Shown: positions 49,786 through 57,872, numbered from the stretch's first letter. The stretch: 64,000 nt of DNA from Gordonibacter massiliensis (ex Traore et al. 2017) (GCA_900170005.1 LT827128.1:3840168-3904167), one strand, 5' to 3'. Numbers and translations are program-made. The notes: a model not told the origin generated them from the letters alone.

Positions 49786-51039
49786 ATGTCCGCCCGTTCT
49801 GCCTTGCCCGCCGATTTCGCCGAAACCGTCGTTCCGCCCCGCTGCCCGAAAACGGCTGTGCCGCGTGCGTCCGTGCGCCCGCTCGCTCTCGCAAGCCTCG
49901 TTTGCGCGGCTCTCGTCGTGCTGTGCGCCATCGCTCCGGGGCGGGCGCTGGCGGCTCCGGCGGGGCCTTTCGACGTGGAAGGGCCGACCGACGCGTATGC
50001 GTGGGATGGCTCGACGCTGTCGGTCACGGCCAACGGCGTGACCATCGCCGGCATGGCCGACCCGTCTTCGGGCTCGTCGGGCGACGTGAGCGTGGGAACG
50101 GGCGTGAACTACCTCGATGTCGGCTCGAACGTGCGCATCGGCACGCTTGCGATGGCGGGAACCACGGGGTTGCGCCTTGCGGGGCCCGGTAACGAGGTGA
50201 GCGTGTGGAACATGGCGCGGAGCGCGGGGGTGAGCGGGGAGGGCGCGGTGACGCTCGGCACGGTCCAGCAGCCTCTCGAAGTGCTCCCGTCGGCCACGGT
50301 GGTGCTCGCAGGCGGCGCGCCTGCCGTATCCATCTGGGCGGGCGGAACGCTCGTGCTCGATCCCGCCTCGTCGCTGGGCACCATCACGCATTTCGGCGGC
50401 ACGCTCGACCTTTCGCGCATCCCCCTCGGCTCACCCCTCAGCATAGCAGGGTACTCGGTGGGCGGCCAATACACATCGAACACCATCGTGGCGCCGTTCG
50501 GGGCGACCCGCCTCTCGGAACTCTTGGCGGTGAGCAACCTGTTCGTGAACGGTGGCGACACCGCCATCGTGGAAGACGGCGAGCGCGTGGGCACGTTGCA
50601 GGATGACGGCTCGTTCCTCATCACGGCCACGCGTGCGGTCACGTTCGTCGGTTGGGATGGGCGGGTGCTCGATACCGAGACGGTGCCGCTGTTCGGCGCG
50701 GCCACCGCGCCCGACGTGTCCGCGCCCGATGGCTACCGCTTTGCCGGATGGGACCGCGACTTCTCGTACATAACGCAGAACGTCACGGTGGCGGCCCGGT
50801 TCGAGAAGCTGCCCGAGCCCACTCCGCAGCCCGCGCCGACTCCCGCGCAGCCGTCGGGCGGCAACACCGCCGCCGCTTCGCCAACGAAAACCTCGAAGTA
50901 CATACCCGCCCCCTCGAAGCTCGCCGCCACCGGTGATGCTGCAGGTCCGGCAGTTGCCGAAGCGGTTGCTGCAACGGCAACGGTTGCAGCAATCGTTGCC
51001 CTGGTGCTCCGCAGGCGCGAACGCTTGGGAAAGGGCTAG
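49786..51039 (+). CDS. Secreted surface protein with LAATG sorting signal
   Basis: 417 residues. A long N-terminal signal region (LALASLVCAALVVLCAIAPG then RALAAPAG as cleavage region) is followed by a beta-helix-like, Gly/Val/Thr-rich domain (LDVGSNVRIGTLAMAGTTGL), a Listeria-Bacteroides-type segment (VTFVGWDGRVLDTETVPLF, GYRFAGWDRDFSYITQN), a Pro/Thr spacer (PEPTPQPAPTPAQPSG) and SKLAATGD, then a membrane helix and RRRERLGKG. LAxTG is the motif of actinobacterial class E sortases. AGGAG precedes ATG 49786. A cell-wall-attached surface protein of unknown ligand. Confidence 0.8.
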   Translation: MSARSALPADFAETVVPPRCPKTAVPRASVRPLALASLVCAALVVLCAIAPGRALAAPAGPFDVEGPTDAYAWDGSTLSVTANGVTIAGMADPSSGSSGDVSVGTGVNYLDVGSNVRIGTLAMAGTTGLRLAGPGNEVSVWNMARSAGVSGEGAVTLGTVQQPLEVLPSATVVLAGGAPAVSIWAGGTLVLDPASSLGTITHFGGTLDLSRIPLGSPLSIAGYSVGGQYTSNTIVAPFGATRLSELLAVSNLFVNGGDTAIVEDGERVGTLQDDGSFLITATRAVTFVGWDGRVLDTETVPLFGAATAPDVSAPDGYRFAGWDRDFSYITQNVTVAARFEKLPEPTPQPAPTPAQPSGGNTAAASPTKTSKYIPAPSKLAATGDAAGPAVAEAVAATATVAAIVALVLRRRERLGKG

Positions 51040-51207
51040 AACAAGGGAATCTTTCCGAGGAGGAAGTCGTTGATCGGCGCATCGTCGGAGTCCACTACGA
51101 GGGTATGCGTGTCAGGGTACAGCTTGGCGAACGCATTGCGATCGCCCAATCCTTTTATTGTGCCGCTTTTAACCTCGATAGCGGTGCGCGTGGTGCCATA
51201 GGCCTTC
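51037..51207 (-). pseudogene. C-terminal remnant of a DUF4143 AAA-type ATPase gene
   Basis: On the minus strand the sequence reads TRTAIEVKSGTIKGLGDRNA, FAKLYPDTHTLVVDSDDAPI and NDFLLGKIPLF then stop. The EVKSG motif and the FL...IPL ending are those of the DUF4143 domain at the C-terminus of AAA-family ATP-binding proteins (about 400 residues when whole). The rest of the gene is missing; a palindrome lies where it should continue. A decayed remnant. Confidence 0.65.
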
Positions 51208-51215
51208 TATCGAAA

Positions 51216-51255
51216 ATGCTCAACGACTGAACAAAAATGTTCAGTCGTTGAGCAT
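51216..51255. terminator. Perfect 18-bp palindrome between convergent genes
   Basis: ATGCTCAACGACTGAACA and its exact complement are separated by AAAA. The position between the converging surface-protein and murJ genes suggests a bidirectional terminator, but no T-tracts flank it. It could instead be an operator or an element end left with the DUF4143 remnant. Confidence 0.5.
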
Positions 51256-51325
51256 AATGCCGTCAAGCATATGGTGAATGTGCTGCGCAGGCGTTCCTTC
51301 CGCCCTGCGTTACGCCCGTCCCGCG

Positions 51326-53431
51326 TTACGCCCGCCCGCGCCCCAGCTTCCCGGCGACCTTGCCGGCGATGGAGCTCACGAACGCGGCCTCGGGTACGTG
51401 CAGCTTCATGGCCAGGCCGAACGTCGCGACGAGCGACACCACGCCACCGGCCGCCACGTAGGCCAGCGCCTGCGGGATGGAGCCCGACAGGGGCGCCACG
51501 AACGTGGTCAGGGCGTACAGCACGCCGCCGCCCAACGCCGCGCCCAACCCGCCCAGCAGAAGCGCCACGACGAACGCCTTCGCCGTCGAGCGCAGCCCGA
51601 ACGGTCCCAAGCGGCGGCGCAGGTACGCGAACAGGCACGCGTCGGCCACCACGTAGAACAGCACCTCGCCTGCGGCGATGATCTCGATGGGGAAGCTCTC
51701 CGCGTGCGAGGCGCCGAACATCGTGAGCGCGATCTGCGCCGCGCCGGCCACGAAGTTGAACGCCGCGAACACGCCCATCTTCCGCAGGCTCGAGAATATC
51801 TTCTGCAGGTACGTGTTCACGCCGTACACCGGCAGCGCGAACGCGAGCACGCTCATGTACGAGGCGATGGACGCCACGTTCTCCGCGGTGAACGCGCCGG
51901 CGCGGAACACGGTGATGAGCGGCAGCGAGAACACCATGAGGTACAGCGCGAAGGGGATCATGAAGAACAGGATCTGGTTCGTGCCGCTCACGATGCCGCG
52001 CTTCACGCCCTCGGCGTTGCCTTCGGCCTGCATGTCGGCCAGCTCGGTGAACATGGCCGTGGTGATGGGCACGGCCAAAAACGAGTAGGGCAGCGTGAAC
52101 CACTGGCGCGCGTACAGCAGGATGGACGGTCCGTTGTCGGCGAAGCTGTACGCCGCCGCGTTCTGCACCGACACTACCACGAACGAGCACACCATGACGA
52201 ACAGGGCCGGCACGCCCAGCGAGAGCGTCTCGCGCAGCGCCGGGTCGCGGAAGTTGATGCGCGGCCGCAGCCGGATGCCGTTGCGCTTGAGCGCGGGCAG
52301 TTGGATGGCCAGCGCCACGAACACGCCCAGCGGGTTTCCGATGGCTATGACGTAGAGCGCCGCATCGGGGTTCTGTGGCGCCATGAACGCGTACAGCAGA
52401 AACGACGCGATGACCACGACGCTCTGCGCTGCGGGCGCGATGGACGACCACAGGTAGTCGCGGTTCGCGTTGAGCAAGCCCGATATGATGGCGGTGGCGC
52501 CCGAGAACACGATTTGGATGGCGAAGAACTGGAAGAAGAACACCGATTGCGCCATCTCGCGCTGATCGGAGTAGAAACTCTGCGTGTAGATGAAGAACGC
52601 CGGGAACGCGATGCAGAGCGCGGCCACCACGCCCAGCAGCACCACGACGATGGTGAGCAGGCTGGAGGCGTACTCGTTGCCCGCCCGCTGGCCTAGCTTC
52701 TTCTTCACCGACAGGTACACCGGCAGAAACGCCGTCACCAGGATGCCGCCTATCACCAGCTCGTAGAGCTGGGAGGGCAGGTTGTTGGCCACCTGGTAGG
52801 AGCTGGAGAGCAGCGTGGAGCCCAGCGCGAAGGCCATCGTCCACGTGCGCACGAAGCCCAGCACGCGCGACACCATGGTGCACACGCTGATGAGCGCGGC
52901 GGACGAGCCCACGGCGGCGGCATCGCCCTGCTCGGCGTCGTCCGTGCGCGCGAGCGCCGTCTTGTCCACGCCGGCGTGCTTGCTGACGATGGGAAGCTCG
53001 GAGGTCGAGCCGGGGAAGGCCGCCCGCTCGGCGCGACGACTCGCCACGGCCGCAGCTTGTGCCGCGGTGCGCGGGTCGGGCGTCTGCGGCTCGAAGGGGT
53101 CGCGCGGGGGAGTGGTGCGGTCGACGCCGGCGTGGCTTCCGCCTATGCGGATCTCGGAAGTCTCGCCCGGAGCGGCGGCGCGCAGGCGGGCCTTCGCGCT
53201 GGCGGGGTCGAGCCGTGGTTCCGGACGCGGCACCACCTGCTGAGCCACGGCGGCCGCGATGACCGTGCGGTCCAAGCCCGCGTGCCGCCCGCCCACGCGG
53301 ATCTCCGACGTGGAGCCGGGATCGGCCGCGCGCGCATGCGAAGGCGCGAGGCGCTTCTCGGAAGAGGGCGTGTGGGCTGGTGTCGGCTCGGCAACGCGCG
53401 TATGTTGAGCTCGTGCGAGCTTGTCGGACAT
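51326..53431 (-). CDS. murJ: Lipid II flippase MurJ with three-repeat cytosolic N-terminal extension
   Basis: 701 residues. From about residue 176 (GSSAALISVCTMVSRVLGFV, RTWTMAFALG) it is a normal MOP-superfamily MurJ with about 14 helices; LPSQLYELVIGGILVTAFLP and NANRDYLWSSIAP are typical. It flips lipid II for cell-wall synthesis. The 175-residue N-terminal extension holds three repeats about 50 residues apart: PGSTSEIRVGGRHAGLDRT (38-56), PGETSEIRIGGSHAGVDRT (88-106) and PGSTSELPIVSKHAGVDKT (140-158). They lie on the cytosolic side, and the HAG(V/L)D(R/K)T ending suggests phospho-Thr or partner docking. Start ATG 53431. Confidence 0.9.
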   Translation of the reverse strand: MSDKLARAQHTRVAEPTPAHTPSSEKRLAPSHARAADPGSTSEIRVGGRHAGLDRTVIAAAVAQQVVPRPEPRLDPASAKARLRAAAPGETSEIRIGGSHAGVDRTTPPRDPFEPQTPDPRTAAQAAAVASRRAERAAFPGSTSELPIVSKHAGVDKTALARTDDAEQGDAAAVGSSAALISVCTMVSRVLGFVRTWTMAFALGSTLLSSSYQVANNLPSQLYELVIGGILVTAFLPVYLSVKKKLGQRAGNEYASSLLTIVVVLLGVVAALCIAFPAFFIYTQSFYSDQREMAQSVFFFQFFAIQIVFSGATAIISGLLNANRDYLWSSIAPAAQSVVVIASFLLYAFMAPQNPDAALYVIAIGNPLGVFVALAIQLPALKRNGIRLRPRINFRDPALRETLSLGVPALFVMVCSFVVVSVQNAAAYSFADNGPSILLYARQWFTLPYSFLAVPITTAMFTELADMQAEGNAEGVKRGIVSGTNQILFFMIPFALYLMVFSLPLITVFRAGAFTAENVASIASYMSVLAFALPVYGVNTYLQKIFSSLRKMGVFAAFNFVAGAAQIALTMFGASHAESFPIEIIAAGEVLFYVVADACLFAYLRRRLGPFGLRSTAKAFVVALLLGGLGAALGGGVLYALTTFVAPLSGSIPQALAYVAAGGVVSLVATFGLAMKLHVPEAAFVSSIAGKVAGKLGRGRA

Positions 53432-53457
53432 GGACGGACGCTTTCCGGTGCATCGGA

Positions 53458-53463
53458 TATAAT
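53458..53463 (+). promoter_or_regulatory. TATAAT -10 of nadK
   Basis: Consensus TATAAT 34 bases before the nadK start, in the gap between divergent murJ and nadK. No clear -35 is seen. Confidence 0.5.
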
Positions 53464-53497
53464 GGCCCATCATAGCAAACCGGGAAAGAAGACCTTC

Positions 53498-54502
53498 ATG
53501 CACATCCTCATCGTACGCAATAATTCCAACTCGAAGGCCGTGGACGCGTCGCTGCTGCTGGCCACGTACCTGGCCACGCAGGGTGCGGACTACACGCTGG
53601 TCAACTCGTCCGACCTGTCGTGCCAGGGCAGCCATGAGGAGCTGAACGCGGCGCTGGCCTCCGGGGTGGAGATGGCCGTGGTGCTGGGCGGCGACGGCAC
53701 CATCCTGCGCACCGCGCAGCAGATAGGCACGTCGGGCGTGCCCATCTTGGGGATGAACTTCGGCCGCTTGGGCTTTCTGGCGAACACGAGCGAGGAGGGC
53801 GTCGTGTCGGCGGTGGCCGCGGCCCTCGCCGGCGACGTGGTGGCCGAGCAGCGCACGAACCTGCAGATCGACGTAGTATGCGAAGGCGAACCCGACCCCT
53901 GGGGCGACGATGGCGACTGTCATCCTGAGCGCGGTGCAGACCCCTCCTGTCATCCCGCGCATGGCGACCCTCTCTGTCATCCTGCGCGCAGCGCGCAGCG
54001 CGGAGTCGAAGGATCCCCCGCGGCGCCAGCCGACCCCGCCCCGGCCACCCCGCTCCGCACGTTCTTCGCCCTCAACGAGCTGGCCGTCACCCGCGGAGCT
54101 CACGGGCGCATCATCGACTTCGGCTTGGGCGTGTCAGGCGCGCACATCGCCGACATGCGCGGCGACGGCCTGGTGGTGGCCACGGCCACAGGCTCGACGG
54201 CCTACGCGCTCTCGGCCGGCGGACCGCTCGTGTCGCCGGGCTTCACGGGGCTCGTGGTGGTGCCGCTCGCGCCGCATACGCTGCACTCGCGCGCCATCGT
54301 CACGGCGTCCAACGACGTGGTGGAGATGGATCTGTCCCGCAACGCCGAGACGCGCGAGGCCACGCTGTTCGTCGACGGCGAGCTCCTGGTTTTCGACCGC
54401 ACCGTGCGACGCGTCTACATCCGTCGGGGAGACGCCCCCACGGTGCTGCTGCGCTACCAGCGAGAAGGCTTCTACGAGCATGCCGCGCGCGTGTTCTTCT
54501 AA
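53498..54502 (+). CDS. nadK: NAD kinase with in-frame palindromic-repeat insertion
   Basis: 334 residues. It phosphorylates NAD to NADP. The motif VVLGGDGTILRTAQQIGTSG (about 66-85) has the catalytic GGDGT, followed by MNFGRLGFLANTSEEG. After residue 140 about 38 residues are translated repeat (DCHPERGADPSCHPAHGDPL, then CHPARSAQRGVEGSPAAP), after which the enzyme resumes with TFFALNELAVTRGAHGRIID and TGSTAYALSAGGP. The insertion lies in the loop between the N-terminal and C-terminal domains, where length varies among NadK proteins, so the enzyme may be active. The frame is intact and ends EHAARVFF. Confidence 0.92.
   Translation: MHILIVRNNSNSKAVDASLLLATYLATQGADYTLVNSSDLSCQGSHEELNAALASGVEMAVVLGGDGTILRTAQQIGTSGVPILGMNFGRLGFLANTSEEGVVSAVAAALAGDVVAEQRTNLQIDVVCEGEPDPWGDDGDCHPERGADPSCHPAHGDPLCHPARSAQRGVEGSPAAPADPAPATPLRTFFALNELAVTRGAHGRIIDFGLGVSGAHIADMRGDGLVVATATGSTAYALSAGGPLVSPGFTGLVVVPLAPHTLHSRAIVTASNDVVEMDLSRNAETREATLFVDGELLVFDRTVRRVYIRRGDAPTVLLRYQREGFYEHAARVFF
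53918..54030. repeat. Dispersed palindromic repeat, copy 5, inside nadK
   Basis: TGTCATCCTGAGCG starts at 53918; partial copies of its first part recur at 53949 (TGTCATCCCGCG) and 53976 (TGTCATCCTGCGCG), and GGAGTCGAAGGATCC lies at 54001-54015. The right half of the normal palindrome is absent. It keeps the reading frame. Confidence 0.85.
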
Positions 54503-54594
54503 AGTGCATAAAATCGCTAAAATACGCGCGTTTTACTGGGAATTGGTTACCGCATATATGTCAAAAATAGAATAATCTGTAGAGCTGATTTCGG

Positions 54595-54624
54595 TTGACT
54601 TACCCCACCCCCATGGCGTATCTT
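54595..54624 (+). promoter_or_regulatory. Promoter of the surface-protein cassette
   Basis: TTGACT (54595-54600) and TATCTT (54619-54624) are 18 bases apart. A structured leader follows (TCTTAGCTTACTAAG, GAGCTTAGA). The next start codon is at 54683 behind AGGAG. Confidence 0.6.
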
Positions 54625-54682
54625 AGCTTACTAAGTTCTCCCGTTTCGGCTGGTGAGCTTAGAAGTCTAGGAGTTATTACGT

Positions 54683-55423
54683 ATGAGCGAGCAAGACAGT
54701 CAGAGCATGCAGAGCCTTCCAGTAGACGACACCGAACCGAATGTTTCTTCGCATCAAGCGGACGGCGAAAACGCCGTCGATGATGCCACGCGGAACCAGG
54801 GTTCGAGTGCTTCTTCTGATTCGGCATCTGTCGAACAGACCTCCGCAACCGGAGCTTCTGATACTCATTCAACCAATGCGAATACCGCAGCCGAGGTAGC
54901 CAAGAAAACCGGCAAGATACTCGGCATGTCCAAGCACGCCTTCGCCGCCCTCGTGGCCGTGGTGGCCGTGGCCGGAGCCGTGGTTGCCGGCGTCGTTTTG
55001 ACGCAGCAGCCCGCCGTGGAGGACTGGTTCGACTCGAACGCCGCGCAAGGCCAATTCGAGGGCAAGTCGAAAGAAGAGATACAAGCCGCGCTGAACGAAG
55101 AAGTGGCGAAGGGCGTGATGAACATCTCCATCGCCGCCGTCATCGTGTTCCCCGACGGCGCGTCCGAGGGCGAGGCCCGCATCGAGAACATCGCCGCGAA
55201 CCCGATGGATCAGAAGGTGACCATCACGCTGAAGGACGGCGACGAGACGGTGTACGAGTCCGGCGCCATCGCACCCGATCAGCACATTCAGAACATCAAG
55301 CTGTCGAAGGACCTCGCCCCTGGCGACTACGCCGCCGTGGCGACCTTCACCGGCTACGATAGGGAAACCCACAAGCAGACCGGCCAGGCGGCCGCAGAAA
55401 TCACGTTGCGTATCGAAGGCTAA
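54683..55423 (+). CDS. Membrane-anchored protein with polar N-terminus, surface cassette gene 1
   Basis: 246 residues, no family recognised. Residues 1-85 are a polar Ser/Thr/Asp/Gln-rich cytosolic segment. One membrane helix follows (HAFAALVAVVAVAGAVVAGVV), then an extracytoplasmic domain with ASEGEARIENIAANPMDQKV and TITLKDGDETVYESGAIAPD, which reads like a beta-sandwich. AGGAG lies 9 bases before ATG 54683. The next two genes follow on the same strand with short gaps, suggesting one operon for cell-surface proteins. Confidence 0.75.
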   Translation: MSEQDSQSMQSLPVDDTEPNVSSHQADGENAVDDATRNQGSSASSDSASVEQTSATGASDTHSTNANTAAEVAKKTGKILGMSKHAFAALVAVVAVAGAVVAGVVLTQQPAVEDWFDSNAAQGQFEGKSKEEIQAALNEEVAKGVMNISIAAVIVFPDGASEGEARIENIAANPMDQKVTITLKDGDETVYESGAIAPDQHIQNIKLSKDLAPGDYAAVATFTGYDRETHKQTGQAAAEITLRIEG

Positions 55424-55492
55424 GGGGCCTTCGACGAGAGATACGAGAGCATGTCAGACAACGTAATGGCACATCATGAAAGGAAAAGGATC

Positions 55493-56065
55493 ATGGAGAA
55501 GACGAGTCGGTTCAATTACATCAAAAAGGGGATCGTAGGCGTGTGCGCAGCAACGATGCTGACGGGATTGTGTGCAGGGACGGCGTTTGCGGATGACGCC
55601 ACGAAAGCGGATGATAGCGGAACCATGACCAGCGCGATCGCTGTCGATACGCAGAAAATTGGCCAGATTAGCGTGACCGTTCCGACGGCTCCAATGAAGG
55701 CTATCGCAACGGTAGACGGCGAGATGGTGTTCGGAGAGTACGTCTTTACAAATAACTCCCCCCTGTCAGTGCAGGTGACGAAGATGGTTTTTACCAAGGA
55801 GGATAGCATCAATCTGGTGAAGGAAGCTGGCAACACTTCCAACGAGATGCTGATCTCGGCGACTTTTGCAGAAGGCGCCGCTGCTGTGAATCTCGCCGAT
55901 TGCACGGAGGAAAACAATACAACTTCTCTGCCCGGGGTGTCGGCTATTAACAAGGGCGCCGAGGGGAAGATTTCTCTTACAGGGCAACTTTCCAATGTAA
56001 CAAAAGATATCATCAACGAGGACCTCTCTATTGGAACCGTTGTTTGGACTCTTGCGGCCGTGTAG
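55493..56065 (+). CDS. Secreted protein, surface cassette gene 2
   Basis: 190 residues. Signal peptide MEKTSRFNYIKKGIVGVCAA then TMLTGLCAGTAFADD (cleavage after AFA). The mature part is a strand-rich domain: QISVTVPTAPMKAIATVDGE, YVFTNNSPLSVQVTKMVFTK, and ending LSIGTVVWTLAAV. The same domain recurs at the C-terminus of the next protein. It reads like the WxL-type or fimbrial-type secreted domains but is not clearly either. AAAGGAAAAGG precedes ATG 55493; ATG 55451 would hide the signal peptide. Codon usage is less GC-rich than the neighbours, which may indicate transfer. Confidence 0.75.
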   Translation: MEKTSRFNYIKKGIVGVCAATMLTGLCAGTAFADDATKADDSGTMTSAIAVDTQKIGQISVTVPTAPMKAIATVDGEMVFGEYVFTNNSPLSVQVTKMVFTKEDSINLVKEAGNTSNEMLISATFAEGAAAVNLADCTEENNTTSLPGVSAINKGAEGKISLTGQLSNVTKDIINEDLSIGTVVWTLAAV

Positions 56066-56120
56066 GCTTTTTGTCAATAGTTGAAAGAAGTAGAGTCGCA
56101 TTCAAGGGGCGGCATGACCT

Positions 56121-57479
56121 GTGAAGCACCAAGAAAAAAAGCATGATGTATTGACGAAGGCCGCACCCATAAAGGGTGTGGCCTTCGTGCTCTCTTCGAT
56201 GCTGGCTTTTGGGGCTTTGTGGCCAATGTCGTTTTCTTTCGCAGATGCCGAAACCGATGCTCCAGCGGCTAAGTCTACTGCTGGAGCTCCTGACAACGTG
56301 GCTGCCGAACCACTTACGGCGAGCCCGGTCCCTTTTGAGCCGGTCGTTCCTGCGGTTTCCGTTCCCGACTATGAGAACGCGTGGTCCATCGGCAAGAATG
56401 ATGCTGCGATGGTGGTCGCGGAGCTCTGGGACGACGGCACGTTCGTCGTGGACGGCGCCGGCGACACGCAGGCGTTCGAGCGCGTCGAGGACGTTCCCTG
56501 GCTCGCCGCGGGCGTAGCCGACGACATCAAGCGCGTTGTGTTCGCCGACGCGGTGGAAGCCGCGAGCTTGGCTCATTGGTTCGAGGGCTGCACGAACCTC
56601 GAAGAGGTTGCGAACGTGCCTGTCGGGGCCAAGGACCTCACGCGCCTGTTCTTCGACTGCCCGAAGCTCATGGAGCTGCCGGACGATTTCGCCATTGCGG
56701 ACGATACCAAGGTCGATGAGCTGTTCGGCTTCAAGGAGGCTCCTGCCGAGCCGATCGAAACCGTCTATCGCGGAACCGACGAGAACGTGCTCGCCTACAA
56801 TTGGGATGCCGACGCCCGTATCCTCGTGAACCCCGATGCTCCGGCGTCCGATCCTGAGGACGACCCCGCTGCGGTCGACCCCGATGCCGATGCGATCGAA
56901 CCCGACCCTGCAGACGATGAGCAAATTCCCGCCAGCGACGAAGCCGAGGACGTTACGGGCAGTCTCGATGGCGATGATTCCACGCTTGGAGTCGATCCCG
57001 GTGCCGAGTCCGCCAAAGACGCTTCCGTCGAGCCCGACGATGCAGCGAATTCGGTCAACGAGGAGGGCGACGCGCAGGTCAACATCACCATTCCTTCGTC
57101 GGTGTCCATGATGCTGGGGCAGGACGACCCCAACAGCGCTACCATCCCCGTCATGGTGGCCAACCGCTCCGAGCGCGCCGTGGCCGTAACCGGCGCACGG
57201 CTCAAGCGCGCCGACATGGACTTGCCGGGAGGCTCGTGGTCGCTCACCACCGAGGGCGGCGCCACCACGTTCGTGAGCGACGCCCGTTTCACGCCGCTGG
57301 GCTTGGAGGTGGCGTTCGACCGTCCAGTCATCTTGGCCGCCGGCGACACGGGCACCCAGCTCACCTGGCACGGCACCTTCACCGACTACGGCATGAAGAC
57401 CCTGCTGAACGCCGTCCTCGCCGCCGGCGACGCCGGCTTCACCTACGGCTCCATGATCTGGATAGTGTCCGCAGCTTAA
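56121..57479 (+). CDS. Large secreted protein with BspA-like and shared C-terminal domain, surface cassette gene 3
   Basis: 452 residues from GTG 56121. Signal peptide (GVAFVLSSMLAFGALWPMSF then SFADA). Residues about 85-215 resemble BspA-type leucine-rich segments (SLAHWFEGCTNLEEVANVPV, LTRLFFDCPKLMELPDDFAI). A very acidic Asp/Pro/Ala linker follows (about 235-310). The C-terminal domain (VNITIPSSVSMMLGQDDPNS, VMVANRSERAVAVTGARLKR, ending TYGSMIWIVSAA) is a paralogue of the domain in gene 2. No sortase motif or anchor is seen, so it may be held by a partner, possibly gene 1. Confidence 0.75.
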   Translation: MKHQEKKHDVLTKAAPIKGVAFVLSSMLAFGALWPMSFSFADAETDAPAAKSTAGAPDNVAAEPLTASPVPFEPVVPAVSVPDYENAWSIGKNDAAMVVAELWDDGTFVVDGAGDTQAFERVEDVPWLAAGVADDIKRVVFADAVEAASLAHWFEGCTNLEEVANVPVGAKDLTRLFFDCPKLMELPDDFAIADDTKVDELFGFKEAPAEPIETVYRGTDENVLAYNWDADARILVNPDAPASDPEDDPAAVDPDADAIEPDPADDEQIPASDEAEDVTGSLDGDDSTLGVDPGAESAKDASVEPDDAANSVNEEGDAQVNITIPSSVSMMLGQDDPNSATIPVMVANRSERAVAVTGARLKRADMDLPGGSWSLTTEGGATTFVSDARFTPLGLEVAFDRPVILAAGDTGTQLTWHGTFTDYGMKTLLNAVLAAGDAGFTYGSMIWIVSAA

Positions 57480-57500
57480 CCCCGCAAAAAGTCCCCTTGC

Positions 57501-57686
57501 TGTCATCCTGAGCGGAGCGCCGCAGGCGCGGAGTCGAAGGATCTTCGGCCAAGGGAGTCTTCCGTTCTCGAAGATCCTTCGACTCCGGTCTTCGGCTGAG
57601 TTTTGCCCCAAGAGCCCCCATGCGCTTGTCGCTTCGCGGCGCAAGCATTCGACAGTCCACTGGACTGTCGAATGCTCAGGATGACA
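57501..57686. repeat. Dispersed palindromic repeat, copy 6
   Basis: From TGTCATCCTGAGCG to CTCAGGATGACA. The interior has CGAAGATCC with its inverted match, and a perfect palindrome at 57647-57673 (arms ATTCGACAGTCCA / TGGACTGTCGAAT) that also occurs, diverged, inside copy 3. Confidence 0.88.
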
Positions 57687-57740
57687 ACAGGGGGGCCGAC
57701 AAAGGGGTCGACGGCGATGCAAACAGCGAGTTCATGCCTC

Positions 57741-57770
57741 TTGCTTTTCGCAACGTGCGCTCGCTATAAT
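57741..57770 (+). promoter_or_regulatory. Promoter of candidate small RNA
   Basis: TTGCTT (57741-57746) and consensus TATAAT (57765-57770) are 18 bases apart. No start codon with a ribosome site follows before the terminator. Confidence 0.65.
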
Positions 57771-57776
57771 ACGAAT

Positions 57777-57872
57777 CACCGGCGGTGCCCAGGACGGCGA
57801 GTTATAGGCGCTCTACCATCCAGCTCGGGCGGCGCAGGTATTCGGGAGGCCGGGATTATTTCCCGGCCTTTG
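57777..57872 (+). ncRNA. Candidate small RNA of about 95 nt
   Basis: A promoter upstream and a terminator hairpin (AGGCCGGGA / TCCCGGCCT, 57847-57869, then TTT) bound a short transcript with no credible open frame. The first half on the minus strand resembles parts of a tRNA with its middle deleted (GAGCTGGATGGTAGAGC). It lacks the conserved SRP RNA core. Function unknown. Confidence 0.5.

Noticed and set aside
53432-54103. MurJ extended upstream to 925 residues
   Set aside because: The extra part runs antisense through nadK and has no family features. ATG 53431 begins the repeat-bearing extension.
57779-57830. Functional tRNA on the minus strand
   Set aside because: Acceptor-like ends and a D-arm-like part are seen, but there is no complete anticodon arm and T-arm.
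57777-57872. SRP (4.5S) RNA
   Set aside because: Size fits but the conserved GGAAGCAGC-type apical domain is missing.
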